DNA of 64,000 bases, taken from the NCBI GenBank assembly GCA_963971575.1, contig OZ020611.1:27821279-27885278 (forward strand), read 5' to 3'. This document shows, in pieces, positions 42,560-53,564 of the stretch; positions within the stretch are counted from its first letter, which is position 1, and every line of letters starts with the position of its first letter. A program made the position numbers and the translations under genes. The notes under the pieces were generated by a model. It had not been told where the DNA came from, did not search any database, and saw only the letters and a program-made list of their open reading frames with translations. Source of the DNA: Liopterus haemorrhoidalis. Its lineage: Eukaryota > Arthropoda > Insecta > Coleoptera > Dytiscidae.

Positions 42560-45268
42560 AGGTTAATTGTTTTTGACATTTCTATTTAACCTGTTTTGGG
42601 ATATATACGTCGTGGAAACCTGGAAAGTACAACAGTTAGCGTGCGGAATATGTTTGAATGATACACCTACCTTATATACAAAAAGAAAAGAGAACAAGAA
42701 TTTATAATCCAGAATAATAACACTTCTTGGGGATATTCAGTCACAGCGAAGTACATATTGTTGGCTATCTTCATGGTAGATATCAAATGCGCGAGTGGTA
42801 AGCCCGGTAGAGGGGTAAGACGGAAGGTTATAAAACAGATGGGAAGCCGCTTTTTCGTTCTCTTAAACTCCCGAACAGTTGTGTTATCAGAAAAATTTGA
42901 CCAGAAAGAAAAACTAACGGCACGTGCAGTGAAACTTCCATGTATAAGCCTAGAGGAAATTGAAGGCAACACGGAATTCGTTTTTTGCGGAGACTGCTTG
43001 GCGTTATACTGTCTTCGTAAGGAAGACACGGAGATATCCGGAGGAGAATTTTCTTTTCTGATCAAAAGTTCGGAGTTTAAGAAAACCATTTAAGCCACCG
43101 ACCACGAGGTAAGGTATCACCTTTCTTTTATTTCCGCACGCGAAACTGTTGTATGGTCTCCAGTTTCACTAATTGTATTTTTAACTGTTATTCATACAGT
43201 GGCGGTACGATAGAGGCAAAAATTTGCACAGTTGTGCCTATTTGAGAGTATATATCGGCTGGAGGAATAATTTCTGAAGTTATCCGAGTATTCAACCGGT
43301 CGCAAAGGAATAAGCATCTTGTAGCGGAACCGTGAAAACTACATCACCGTCCAGAGAGTACAGAACCTACTTATTGTATCTAGCTGTGGAAACAGGGAGA
43401 TTGTTTTTGTCTGCAACTCAGATGAGTACTAATTTATGATATTTGTTTGATGATTTGTAACAAAAATATCTTTATGAGTGTGGCGTATCGGACCTCCGGG
43501 TTGTGTTGAGGCGTAATACGTCCCCGTATAGATGTTTTTGGATACACACTGATAATTTTGGCCATTTTTATGAATGTGTATGTATTGTACTTGTATTTTG
43601 AGTTGAGTGAGCACATGGTGCCACCCCTATTGTGAAGCATATATTTTCTACGTCCTAAGGCCCTAAGCTACAATAAGTTGGACGCGCTGAATCGTGTTGG
43701 GGCGCGTAGTTAGTCAGAGCAGTCTCGCTCAGGGTTGAATTTGTTTGTTTAATTGTAGATTCAGTCTGTCAGTAAGTCAACATTTTTTTTATCCCCTTGA
43801 TAACTCGAGGTTGTGAATTAGTTCTCAAACACATGGGTTTAACCCCTTTTTGTGAATATTCCCTGGCCGGGTATTCGTGTTAACTGCTTTTTCACGTTAT
43901 CAAGGGTCGGTCTTGTATTTGATTTGGGTGGATTAACGTTAGCTTCAGTCGGGCAGAACCTCAGGCACAAGCATTTCTTTTTTTTTATTGTCATCTTCGG
44001 CCAGGCCTCACCTAATTTTTCTGTAATTTAGTTGTTTGTTTAAAGTTATATTTCCGTAGAGCCGTGTGGGGTGGGGTGGTACGTTAACTTTTTTTTCATC
44101 TCGTTAGAGATTTTTTTGTGTTAACGTACTACGGGTTTTCAAGGGATTTGAGAGGGTTATTGAGAGTCAGTCTCTTGGCCTCCTTGGATATCCTTATCAC
44201 CGCGACTTCGAGGCCACTAGACTGGCTGGGTTTTCATTAAAGTTAAGGCGAGATAGAAGTATAGTAAAAATTTAAATCGGGGTTTTGAACAAGCGCTAGC
44301 TTTCCGATTCTAAAACTCTTCCGGATTTTTCCTAACGGTATTACCAACCGGAATACCGTTACCATTTTTCAACGTAATTAATCACTGTGGTATAATATTC
44401 CTGTGCAAAAGTTCACGCAGCCCTAGGGCAGTTGTAGCATAAGTAATCCAATCACATGTTACTGGGTATTTATACCGCATCACAAGTAATTCAGTTTGTC
44501 AATTTAAATTGTAATTAATTACCGGTTAAAGATTCAGTTGTTTAATTTCCTTTGGCCATTTGTGAGTACTTAGTTTTCTAAATTTTGGATTTAACTTAGA
44601 TATTTTGCTCGTAGATTAAATAATTTATTTTTGTGTATTAACTCTGTCGTACTCCGAACTAAAAAGGGAATATTTAACTGGTCATTGATCTTGTAATTCT
44701 TAATATATTTTGGTTATAAAATTTTGTTTATTGAGTATTCGCTTTGCGAATAATAATATTTATTTGGTTAATAGATTTTGCGTATTGAGTATTCATTTAG
44801 TGAATAATTTATTTTGTTTATAGATTTTGCGTATTCAATATTCGTTTAACGAATATTATTTATTTTGTTATTACTATTTGTTAGTTGCTGATTTTTTTGT
44901 TAATAAATTTGGTTATTGAGAATTTTGGTGTTTCTATTACGAGAACTCTATTCCTTCCCCTGGGGTTTTATTTTTCTTCCAGAATTTAGGGCAATAGAAG
45001 CGAAGTGACTGGTGCCGTATAAATTTTAGGCCGCACATCGACATTGATAATTACAGGACCACCCTGCATAGTCACATCCACCTCTAGACTGGGCTGGCGG
45101 CCTTCTATCTTGCCCTGGACAGCTGATAGCCACTGGAGTCACTTCACAGTGGTTACGGAATTCATATTTTTCCCCATTTAGGTTTTTAGCGGCCGATCAG
45201 AGAGCTGAGCGGACGCTGGCGTATGCCAACTATATAACGCTGGAGTCTGGCCGTAATATACGTTATAC
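42560..45268 (+). repeat. Dispersed repeat family C, long copy
   Basis: Similar to 13240-14094 at both ends (AACCTGGAAAGTACAACAG near 42615; the 350-bp block 44920-45268 ending TAATATACGTTATA). The middle, 42680-44900, is absent from the short copy and holds a 137-codon frame (42680-43093). TATTTATACCGCATCACAAG near 44467 is core-promoter-like, and GTGACTGGTGCCGTATAA (45008) resembles a primer-binding site after an LTR. Most plausible reading: LTR/leader region of an unknown LTR-type element; unproven. Confidence 0.55.
42683..43093 (+). CDS. Unrecognised ORF within repeat family C
   Basis: Frame open from about 42683 to TAA at 43091, roughly 135 codons, first in-frame ATG at 42775 after an open stretch. 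It reads EQEFIIQNNNTSWGYSVTAK, then FMVDIKCASGKPGRGVRRK, SRFFVLLNSRTVVLSEKFDQ, LPCISLEEIEGNTEFVF, CGDCLALYCLRKEDTEISGG and FSFLIKSSEFKKTI. The GC content and balanced residue use are higher than in the flanks, suggesting real coding origin. A short hydrophobic run (ILLAIFMV) is present. No family recognised; it could be the C-terminus of a retroelement polyprotein placed before a 3' LTR. Confidence 0.4.
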   Translation, partial: KKREQEFIIQNNNTSWGYSVTAKYILLAIFMVDIKCASGKPGRGVRRKVIKQMGSRFFVLLNSRTVVLSEKFDQKEKLTARAVKLPCISLEEIEGNTEFVFCGDCLALYCLRKEDTEISGGEFSFLIKSSEFKKTI

Positions 45269-45270
45269 TA

Positions 45271-45799
45271 CGAAATTCTTAATAATGTGAAAATTGACAA
45301 TTCACATCAATATTATAATTACATTATCTATCAATAATTGAAACGCTGTTATAATTTACATAAATATAATTAACAAAATTTATAAATAACAATAAAATAA
45401 TTAATACAGTCAATAATTAATTTAGTTTTCAATTACAACGCAATTAGTTTTATTTGTTAAATATTGTTGAGCTTACACAGAAGAATATTTCTAGATAATT
45501 AATACAAATATTTATTGAAATAAAAGCATCGATAAATTTTAAATGAGACTATCTAGCTCCATTATTTGTTATTTATAATTTAATAATTGATCATTACAAT
45601 TATATTAAATTAAATATGCAGTCAATGAGAAGTCAATGAATTTCGAAATATGTATGTACATGAATACGCGATTTTGGAATATGTCAATTAAAATAGTACC
45701 AGTTTTAATTAGAATAACATATGTCATATTATTTCTGAATTTAGTGAAATTAATATTTTAGTGAAATATTATTTCTGAATTCTAGTTTTTTTTTTTTTA
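45271..45799. other. Unassigned AT-rich DNA
   Basis: ATGTGAAAATTGACAATTCA at 45285 resembles the right tail of family A. Otherwise nothing. Confidence 0.35.
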
Positions 45800-46150
45800 A
45801 GATTTCGTGTTTTATTGTATTTGTAGTGTACTTAGGATTGTACCTCGTGCATGAAGACCTGCGTACTTGCTTTTGGCAGATACCAGGATTAAATAAAACA
45901 ATTTTTGTTTCATCAGACCAAAGAATATTATATTGCATCTTTTTGACCCTCCCAAAGTTGGTGTTCTTTAGCAAATTGAATTCTAATTTCTTACAGTTGA
46001 TGCAGTAATTGGCAGGTCTAATTCGTTTCTTATTTATGTAGAAGTAAGATAAGGGTTTAACTTTGCATACCTTACAATTTTTCTATCTGTTGTCGGCGAA
46101 ATTTTAGATATCTGACCCCGACCTACAGGTCTAGAGTCCACTTTTTGCCA
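45800..46150 (-). pseudogene. Tc1-family transposase, N-terminal half
   Basis: Minus strand: GRGQISKISPTTDRKIVRYA (the GRP-like linker and start of the second HTH), then LPITASTVRN, IQFAKEHQLWEGQKDA, and ILWSDETKIVLFN with the first catalytic Asp, RYNPKYTTNTIKHE. This is the Tc1 order up to just past the first Asp. The GGGSxMVWGCF block and the DD34E half are missing. At least one frameshift lies between the HTH and the SDET box. Confidence 0.85.
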
Positions 46151-46616
46151 TTAGATACCCTTTTAGCGGAGCACATTCTAAATAAATTTAGAAGTTTTAT
46201 CATAAATCAACATTTATAAAATCAACTGATGTTTCTCTTGTGTGCAATGTTTAGCCCTACCCAATTTTACTAAAAAATAAGAAAGATATTTAATATATTC
46301 CGTGGTTTTAAATATAAAAACCAACTTACTTTTCAATATACTCAAATTTATTAAAGAATAAAACTGTTTGGCAAGTTTAGTAAAACATGAGAAAACTTGT
46401 GGACACTGCTATTTTTACGAACACTAGAAAACATGTTTTTGGTTTGTTTAAGGGGCAACTTGCATATTTATTTGAAAAATTCAATGCTGCCAGCTTATAT
46501 TTTAAATATATAGACTTATTATATATACTATAAATGTAATGCAACTATATAAATAAATAACTTTAAATAAAATAAATACAATTTTACCATTTGCATTAAA
46601 CCACTGCTATTTTTTT
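46151..46616. other. Unassigned AT-rich DNA
   Basis: No feature recognised; probably includes the degraded left end of the Tc1 copy. Confidence 0.35.
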
Positions 46617-46663
46617 AGGGTTTTGTAGGTATGACCAAAAAACCCTTATACCGTCATTTTGTC

Positions 46664-46729
<66 letters not shown>
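46664..46729. repeat. (GTCT)n microsatellite
   Basis: About 16 units, at exactly the place where family A copies 1 and 2 have two to four units. Confidence 0.95.
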
Positions 46730-47208
46730 TCGGTAAAAATTGTAGCCAAACGGCTAAACCTAGAGAGTTGAAATTTGGCATGCTTATACAACTCGTTGAC
46801 CCGCACATAGGAAAAATACCAAAACATCTAAAAAACATATCCCCTAAAAATATAAACAAATATGTGCTCATCGAAAAAAAAAATATTTTTTTTAAATTCT
46901 GAGTAGGGTATCAAATGAAAGCCCTTAGTACATGGATTAACGATCAAAATTTTATTTTCGCATAATAAATTATTTTGATGAGATTTTTGGCAAAATTGAG
47001 CAAAAAATTTGTTGTCCCACACCATGTAGCCCAAATGGTTTAAACTAAAAATCTGAAAAAATTCTAAGTAATGTACATTTGTGTGAACCGGAATAGTACA
47101 ACAGGAATTTTTTATCAGATTATGTTTTCGGAAAATAACGCATTTTTTGTGTTTTTTGCGTGACCATGTACAGTATTTAATGATATTATGTAGCACAGCA
47201 TACAGAGC

Positions 47209-47281
47209 GCTTCGATGGTGTAATGGTTAGTACACTGGCGTTTTTTAATTTGCAAACTCGAGTTCAAATCGGCCTCGAGGC
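47209..47281 (+). other. tRNA(Glu/Asp)-like pseudogene inside family A
   Basis: 73 nt. Acceptor strands GCTTCGA and TCGAGGC pair with one G-T; D arm GTGT-AATGGTTAGT-ACAC is perfect and carries the A-box; B-box-like GAGTTCAAATC. Anticodon and T stems are degraded, so it is not a functional tRNA but resembles a Pol III promoter unit. Confidence 0.6.
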
Positions 47282-47880
47282 AATTTAATTTTTTCTCTTT
47301 TTTTTGCATATTTATTTTGTTTAAATTATTTTTTTTTTAATTCTAGTTATATTTGGGCAAATATTGCATTTAATTTTTATAGCGTAAATTTAATAACCAG
47401 TGGAAATTGTTGATATTGATTACTATTGGACTTACAACTAAGTAACTTAAAATATAACGTAACTATAAATATATAATACCATGGATACAAGTAAAAAAAA
47501 TGAAATATATAAAATATATATTATGTCATGTGTTATAATGTCTGTATCATATTAGTGCTTAAATATATTACTACTATACTGCTATTTATATTCCTATAAA
47601 TACACGAAAACAGAAGGGCGGAGCTTATGACTAAAACAACCAATGGAAGCCATAGGCGCAATTTTCAAAATCTTATTAAACCTTGCTATAAAAAAAAAAA
47701 AAAATACTGCACATATTTAGAAACCTACATAATGGTATTAGGCATTCGAACTAAAATTAACAAAAAAAAAAAAAATTTTAACATAATATTTGTTTTGGCA
47801 TCCCAAATGATCATTATTCACTTACTAAATACCGGCGAAACCCTGAAATGTGTGAAAATTCACACTTCACATAAATTTTT

Positions 47881-49038
47881 TTTTAAACATGACTGTATAT
47901 AATCTTCATTCACAATAAATATGAGATGACGTCACACTTGGTTAATTTAAGTACCAACGTTATGATATGTTTAAATCAACATCAATCCATAACTCAGTTA
48001 GTACATTTATTTATTTATTTAATGTTGGTACATTTTTCCAATGTTGTCAGTTTGTAACTGGATTGTTCAATCGTTATTTGTCAGGTTGACATTTAGGTGC
48101 TTATTTAGTGAGGTTATATAACCTAACTTTTTTTGACAGTAACGAATTGGCAACAAGGTGAATTTTTCAACTGTGACGTCATTTCAAAGTTACGGTAAAT
48201 GGACTTAACGTATGTTTGCGCACCTGAAAATTTGCACATCAGTTCAGTTTTTTTATCCCTTTCGTCCGTACAAATAAGTCAAAAAGTCTATTCAAGTTGG
48301 GCTGTGATAGGCGCTAGTAGTCACAGCTGCTATGTGCCAAAAATTTCAACTAACAGTAGACCAAGAAGAGAGCCATTAAATAAATATAATTATTCTTTTC
48401 ATTTCATTATTCATTTCATTATTCAGGGGTGATTGAACTCATAAATTCACAAAATATGAAAAATCAAATAATCTGAGACAATAAAAAATGCAATAAAACT
48501 CATTCATAAGAAAGTGTAATCTTACAATCTTGTTTTTTATTAAAGAATTGATTTCTCTAAAAAAATATGATCACTTAATCCACGGAGCCACGTGTTTCTT
48601 ATCTAATTTTCGTAACTGTTTCAAAAAAGAGCTAGAATTTGTAAAAGCAGGTAATCAAGAATTTAAAATAAAAGACTTCACTAAGTACAAGATATTATAC
48701 TTAAACACTATTTTGCATGTTTCAACTATCCACATTAAAGCACACGAAACATGATTTTGTGTATTGGTGCAAAGTAATAAAAATAATCTGGGGCATTCTA
48801 TTTAGTTTTTGCGTGCTTACAGTATTGCTTCGTGATTATTCATTTTAATAATAGAATGTGTAAATTTCGGTTTTATTTTTAACAATAGACATTGTAGGTA
48901 GACGGCCACACGAATATTTAGGCAATATTTTGAAATAAAAATTAATTATCTCAGTGGCTGACCAAGCTTGTATGGGGCCCCTGATTGAAACTTTTGCAGT
49001 GGCCCTTGCATCAAGATGATTTATGTTTACTAGAAAAA
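47881..49038. other. Unassigned DNA
   Basis: (TTTA)n at 48006-48022. The frames at 48199-48432 and 48530-48754 show no domain. Nothing else recognised. Confidence 0.35.
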
Positions 49039-49095
49039 ATTGATGTGAATTGTGTTATTTCACACATTTCAGGGTTTGTAGGTATTTAATAAATG
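49039..49095 (-). repeat. Family A right-end fragment, inverted
   Basis: TTGATGTGAATTGTG, TTTCACACATTTCAGGG and TTTGTAGGTATT are the reverse complement of the family A right end; the interior is replaced by LINE sequence. Confidence 0.65.
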
Positions 49096-49600
49096 TAAGA
49101 GAGGATAGGATATGCAGAATGTGTAGAGAGGAAGAAGAATCATTGGAACATCTAACAAAAAGATGTGGAAAGATGATAAAATGGGAGGTAGAGATAAAGG
49201 AGCTCTTGAGTGAAGAAGGAAAGGGAGAAAGGTGGGTGAGAGTACTCGAGGAAAGAAGGAAAGAATGCGGAGAGGTAAGACAGAACTGAGAACAGGAAGG
49301 AAGAAAGAGGCAAAGGAGGAGGAAAGAAAAGAGGGAAGAGAAGCGAAGAAATAGGGGAAGAAGAACTGGAGTCAAGAAGGAAGGAGACCGGAGTAGGAAG
49401 CCGAAAAGAGAATACGAAGAAAGAGAGGAACACCGGAGGAAGAATGTAGAAGAAGAAGAAGAAGAAAGAAAATTATAAAATGTATTATTTTATTATTATT
49501 ATGATTATTTTTCACAATGTACTAATTAAAACCCTAAACGCCGCAAGGCCTAGGGGAAATAAAGAATTATAAATAAATGTAAGAAGCCAACAAAATGCGA
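49096..49600 (+). pseudogene. LINE C-terminal zinc-knuckle stub and 3' tail
   Basis: REDRICRMCREEEESLEHLT and KRCGKMIKWE give a Cys-x2-Cys-x8-His-x4-Cys knuckle typical of the C-terminus of Jockey/R1-group ORF2. A purine-rich stretch (AGGAAG, GAAGAAGAAG) follows to about 49475, then CGCCGCAAGGCCTAGGGG and a tail AATAAAGAATTATAAATAAA. The purine tract generates long chance frames on the minus strand. Confidence 0.75.
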
Positions 49601-49939
49601 GATGTCTAGGATAATTTTTTTCCTTAATCATATCAAAATCAGTAATTTTTACTGATTTTGTACTTTTGTAAGAGCTTTCATTTAATTTTTTAAACTAAAT
49701 TTAAATAATTTGCAAAAATCTCGTCACAATAAAATTGAAATTAAAACATAGCATCTGCATTTGCTTCGTATCTAAGTAATTATTAAGTAAGTATTATTAC
49801 TAAGTAAGTATTAAATTAATAAAAAATATATTGATAAAAGGCTTAATTTTTTTTTTCAATTTTAGAATCGTATTAGCCAATAAACATTTTTTTAAATGGA
49901 AAATCCTATATTATATTAGTCTGTTACGTAGAAAATATA
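49601..49939. other. Unassigned AT-rich DNA
   Basis: TAAGTAAGTATTA is repeated at 49780-49815. Nothing else. Confidence 0.4.
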
Positions 49940-50101
49940 TATAATTTTACTGACCGCCAAGATATTTAAGGGAGGTATTGTGATCATACCGATTTTGACA
50001 TTTCGAGATTTCGATGGATCTCCACGAATTGAGGTCCGTACATAACGTTTTGACTATTTTTAGTATGATGTCTGTCGGTCTGTCTGTCCGTCTGTCCGTC
50101 C

Positions 50102-50171
<70 letters not shown>

Positions 50172-50530
50172 ATGTCTGTCTGTCCGTCCGTCTGTCTGTG
50201 TACACGTCCAGAGCAAATTCGGCTAATAGGATTTTTATGAAACTTCATATTTAAGCTTTTGACATCAATGGCACGAGTTGATCAACTTTTGGTAAAAATC
50301 GGTTGACCAGAAATGGGAGTTTACTCGTGTCGATTTTAAGATTTTTTCGAATATTCCCACAACAGAAAAATATATCGAAAAAAATTATTTAACAAAACTT
50401 GCTATAAAAGCAATAACTAACCACTTTTATTTTAGACATTTTTCGATAAAACGAAAAAAAATTTAAATATTTTTCGAAATTTTTCCCAAGTATCTATTTT
50501 TTCATACTTATATGTAACGTGTTCATGCTT
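49940..50530 (-). mobile_element. Dispersed repeat family B, inverted partial copy
   Basis: GGGAGTTTACTCGTGTCGATTTT and the following 200 bp are the reverse complement of 18085-18345. The (GTCT)n at 50069-50199 occupies the place of the (GACA)n in copy 1. Sequences 5' of the microsatellite are diverged. Confidence 0.7.
50069..50199. repeat. (GTCT)n microsatellite with GTCC variants
   Basis: About 130 bp. All six frames through it are open or nearly so and encode QTDR/LSVC-type repeats; none is a gene. Confidence 0.95.
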
Positions 50531-50634
50531 ATGATAAATAATATCTCTGTTAGAAAATATTAGGCCAAGTTATTTCTACTCTGCTGCTAGAATATATTTT
50601 ATTCAAGTACTTTGTGATTAAACCGCCACCACAG

Positions 50635-50695
50635 TCCACCACCACCCGACAACACCAACCGCTACCACAGGGCGGTTGGTCCTGTGGTGGCCACA
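50635..50695. repeat. CCACCA-rich tract with hairpin
   Basis: ACCACAGG-GCGGTTGGT-CCTGTGGT gives 8-bp complementary arms next to a (CCACCA) run. GC-rich against AT-rich flanks. Confidence 0.6.
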
Positions 50696-50812
50696 ACTGA
50701 TTTTTTTTTATTAACTTCTAAGGACACTATGGCTCTAAATTCAATATTATAAAAATTATTTAGACTTGATGAAACAAGTATATCCTCAGTAAAAAATATA
50801 ATCTTGCCAACA

Positions 50813-50880
50813 GGCGTAGCGTAGTGGTAACACACGTAGCCTGCGTTGCTAAGGTCTTGGGTTCGCATCTTGTTCAGTCA
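50813..50880 (+). mobile_element. tRNA-like SINE head
   Basis: GCGTAGCGTAGTGGTAACAC fits a Pol III A-box in a D arm, and GGGTTCGCATC about 35 nt later fits a B-box. A short unique body follows. No target duplication identified. Confidence 0.6.
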
Positions 50881-50889
50881 TGGAATTTT

Positions 50890-51465
50890 CATTACGAAAA
50901 ATTACAATTGTCCTGGCTAATTGCATCCTTTATGTTCCATAGAAACTATTTGATGAAAAAATTAAATAAAAATCAAATCTTATATCTATTTTAATATTGG
51001 GTTTAGACCCATAGTGCCCTTATGATTTATAAAAATACATTTTTCATGTGATAGACTAAAAAATATGGGATTTTCTATTGAAAAAAAAATGTATTTTTTT
51101 AAATAACTCGTCTATTTGATATTCAGTTGTTTTCCCAATTTAATTTTGTTATTTGTAGAGTAAAATTCCAAAAAATATAATTTTATGTTTACTCAATATC
51201 CGAAACGAAAAGTTTAAAAAATGTGCACATTGTTAAAAACATCCTTTATTGAATTTAAGTTTTTTTCATAATAATTATTTATTATTTGCAGTACGTGTTA
51301 AACAAATATACTCCAATTTTTAAAAACTGTTCGATCATAAAACAAGTGACTGAGATCATCTGATTACAAAAAAAAAAATACGGCACAGTAAGCCGTTCTT
51401 TTTGAAAGCCTACCTACTTTTAAAAATTGTAACATACAATTATATCTACGCAATTCGTACAGCTC
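50890..51465. other. Unassigned AT-rich DNA
   Basis: Nothing recognised. Confidence 0.4.
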
Positions 51466-51505
51466 TGATGAAGATTTAAAATATAAATCGAAACGTTAAC
51501 GAAAT
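51466..51505 (+). ncRNA. Hammerhead-core-like hairpin
   Basis: CTGATGA is followed by one A, the stem GATTT-AAAATAT-AAATC, then GAAACGTTAACG. The CTGANGA, stem II and GAAA elements are in hammerhead order, and GACTGAGGATGATTGG...CCAATCGAAACG at 21444 has the same plan. The required U before the cleavage site is not in place, so this may be a related 3'-end motif of Penelope-like elements instead. Confidence 0.3.
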
Positions 51506-51574
51506 TAAAATATTGCTTTAATTTCTGACCAGTCTGAATCCCACTTCCTCTCAATAGAATAATGTACGGACGTA

Positions 51575-51735
51575 ACTCATCTAATTCAAGTCTTAAATAT
51601 ATCCTTAATGAACAAGATAAAAAGTAATACCCCTAGATTGTCCCTTGTGGTACCCCAATATTTACATTAACAGTAGATGAATTTTTCTTTCCGACCACTG
51701 GGGTATTTACTAATTATAAAACCAATTTTGACTAC
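51575..51735 (-). pseudogene. LINE reverse-transcriptase block B fragment
   Basis: LVNTPVVGKKNSSTVNVNIG then GVPQGTI, the block B of the same LINE as 52300-52860; the following residues are broken. Separated from it by about 560 bp of unrelated sequence. Confidence 0.7.
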
Positions 51736-51739
51736 AGAA

Positions 51740-52295
51740 AGTTAATATTCTAACACGAGTTGGAATGTTATTCTAAAGCACTTATCTTGTTATGCATTTT
51801 GCATAAGTATGTATTTCATTCCTTCACTAGTGAAGGAATAATTATTCCATGCTCGTTGTCAGATATTATTGTTAACTATAACTATAAGGTACGCATCCCT
51901 CCACGCTAAAAAGTAGTGCAGACGGTATCTATGCGCGTATGAATACATTAAATAAATACAACATAACTTACTAAAAAGTACTAAAATTGTGATCGATATG
52001 CGGCAAATTAAACTAAAATAAAAAAATAAAAAAATAAATAAGGTTAATTAATTAATTTGTTATGTAATATCCAAATATTTGTTAAAATAAAATGTTAGTT
52101 AACATAATTATTTATTAATTTTTTTTTCTGGTGGTCGTGGAGAAAGTAGGGTCTGTGACTCGGTTGAAAGAGAAAATTCGATGCTCGTTGTTCGTCACGC
52201 TCGCCCGCGGCTCGCGATCTTTATGTTCCACTCGCATTTTATTTTCTCATTCCAACATTTTTACAGAATATAATATAATTATTTAGCCGAGTTAT
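51740..52295. other. Probable insertion between two LINE parts
   Basis: Contains CGCTCGCCCGCGGCTCGCG (about 52199-52217), similar to the hairpin MITE centre at 29460, and TTCCTTCACTAGTGAAGGAA (palindrome, 51819-51838). Likely a MITE-like element; ends TGTTGGAATG/CATTCCAAC are similar on both sides. Confidence 0.4.
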
Positions 52296-52299
52296 TTTT

Positions 52300-52860
52300 G
52301 TCTTCTATTAGATACTCCAAAAGTCTTCATCAAGCATTTTACGATTTATTGTTTTAAATGCGCGTTTCAGATCCGAAAATATAGCAAGGATAATTTTACC
52401 CTTATCTAATTCATGCTTCCAGTCATTAATAATATATTTTAATGCCGTTTTACATGAGTGTGTCGATATCCAGATTATTGTACGATTATTATATCATTAT
52501 TAGTAATGAATGCCTCAATTTGTTTCTTTTTTCCAGTATTTTTCAATTATGTCCATCGTATTAACTGACAGCATTTTCTAACATTTAATTGTATGCGGTA
52601 TTTTTTGTATTGGTTTCGCTATTGAACATTTCAATTTATTTGAAACTATACCATTTTTCAGTGAATAATTTATAATCACAAACAATGTATCACCAATAAT
52701 ATCATATGTGTCCAATAGTTTGTTCTTATCTAAATAATTACAGTCTTTTTTATCAGGCATCGCTTTAATAATATCAATGATATATTTTCTAGTGACTTCT
52801 TCTAAGTAAAAATAATGTGTCGGTGATATTTTATTTAAATCAGCTACATATTGTTGTTCA
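52300..52860 (-). pseudogene. LINE reverse-transcriptase N-terminal part
   Basis: Minus strand: YVADLNKISPTHYFYLEEVT, KAMPDKKDCNYLDKNKLLDT, IGDTLFVIINYSLKNGIV, KLKCSIAKPIQKIPHTIKC, then HTHSCKTALKYIINDWKH and IILAIFSDLKRAFKTINR (block A). Same family as the copy at 38228-40090. One frameshift and one or more stops. Confidence 0.85.
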
Positions 52861-53247
52861 GACTGTCATTAACTATCATTAATTTTCTTTACAAATTGTA
52901 TTACTTTTTATTTTTAATACTAGTGCGCCCGTTTCCAACTGTATTGGCAAACATTACCTTAATGTGGAATTTGCTCGACGCTTCTGACTTCTTTCTGTAG
53001 CCACACGCCGTACTTAATTCAATTCAAATTGCGCCAACTCTTTGCCCATTATTAATAACTGGACAAATTATTAGTATTATTCCGAATTATTTATTCATAA
53101 TTTTTTTAATAGGAGAAAACGATTCATTTTTACTCAGTGCATTACATTTATATTGTTAAAACTAAAAATAATTTGTGACGGGAAATTTAAAATATATTTA
53201 ATAAAATAATTTTTCAATTACTTATAAATATAAAAATTAGCGGACGA
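52861..53247. other. Unassigned DNA
   Basis: Nothing recognised. Confidence 0.4.
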
Positions 53248-53478
53248 AGAAAGGCGCACACGGAAAAAAGCGCACACGGAAAAATACACACACGGAAAAA
53301 AGCGCACACAAAAAAAGGCGCACACGGAAAAAGCGCACACGGAAAAATACACACACGGAAAAAAGCGCACACAAAAAAAGGCGCACACGGAAAAAGCGCA
53401 CACGGAAAAATACACACACGGAAAAAAGCGCACACAAAAAAAGACGCACACGGAAAAAGCGCACACGGAAAAAAGCGT
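53248..53478. repeat. Minisatellite, 15-16 bp unit in a ~63-bp higher-order repeat
   Basis: Units of the form GCGCACACGGAAAAA alternate with TACACACACGGAAAA and GCGCACACAAAAAAAG; the order repeats about every 63 bp, three to four times. A period divisible by three keeps three minus-strand frames open, giving FxVCAF-type repeats, which I regard as by-products. Confidence 0.92.
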
Positions 53479-53564
53479 ACCTACACTATATCTCAAATCA
53501 GTTTAAAATAAATCGTGAGTAACTATTACACAGTAAAAATTGTTTGCCCGCCTGAATATATTAC

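Larger units (their letters stand above)
46617..47880 (+). mobile_element. Dispersed repeat family A, copy 4 (longest)
   Basis: Left end AGGGTTTTGTAGGTATGACC, right end ACCGGCGAAACCCTG followed by the hairpin GTGTGAAAATTCACAC and CTTCACATAAATTTT. Shares nearly all internal blocks with copy 1, including the tRNA-like sequence at the same relative place and AATTTAATAACCAGTGG downstream. About 1.26 kb; a 200-bp segment at 47420-47610 is absent from copy 1. No transposase or RT. Confidence 0.8.

Noticed and set aside
47209..47281. Functional tRNA gene
   Set aside because: Anticodon and T stems do not pair; sequence lies inside a dispersed repeat.
46596..47309. Minus-strand frames of 64-122 codons across family A
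   Set aside because: The family's other copies do not keep these frames open, and they cross the microsatellite.
49055..49433. Ser/Leu/Phe-rich minus-strand frames opposite the LINE tail
   Set aside because: Antisense of a purine-rich LINE 3' region.
49947..50248. QTDR-rich and LSVC-rich frames
   Set aside because: Translation of (GTCT)n on both strands.
53248..53478. CRISPR array
   Set aside because: Units are contiguous variants without unique spacers; eukaryotic context.
53214..53496. Three overlapping minus-strand frames of FxVCAF-type repeats
   Set aside because: The minisatellite period is a multiple of three, so all frames stay open; no start context or family.
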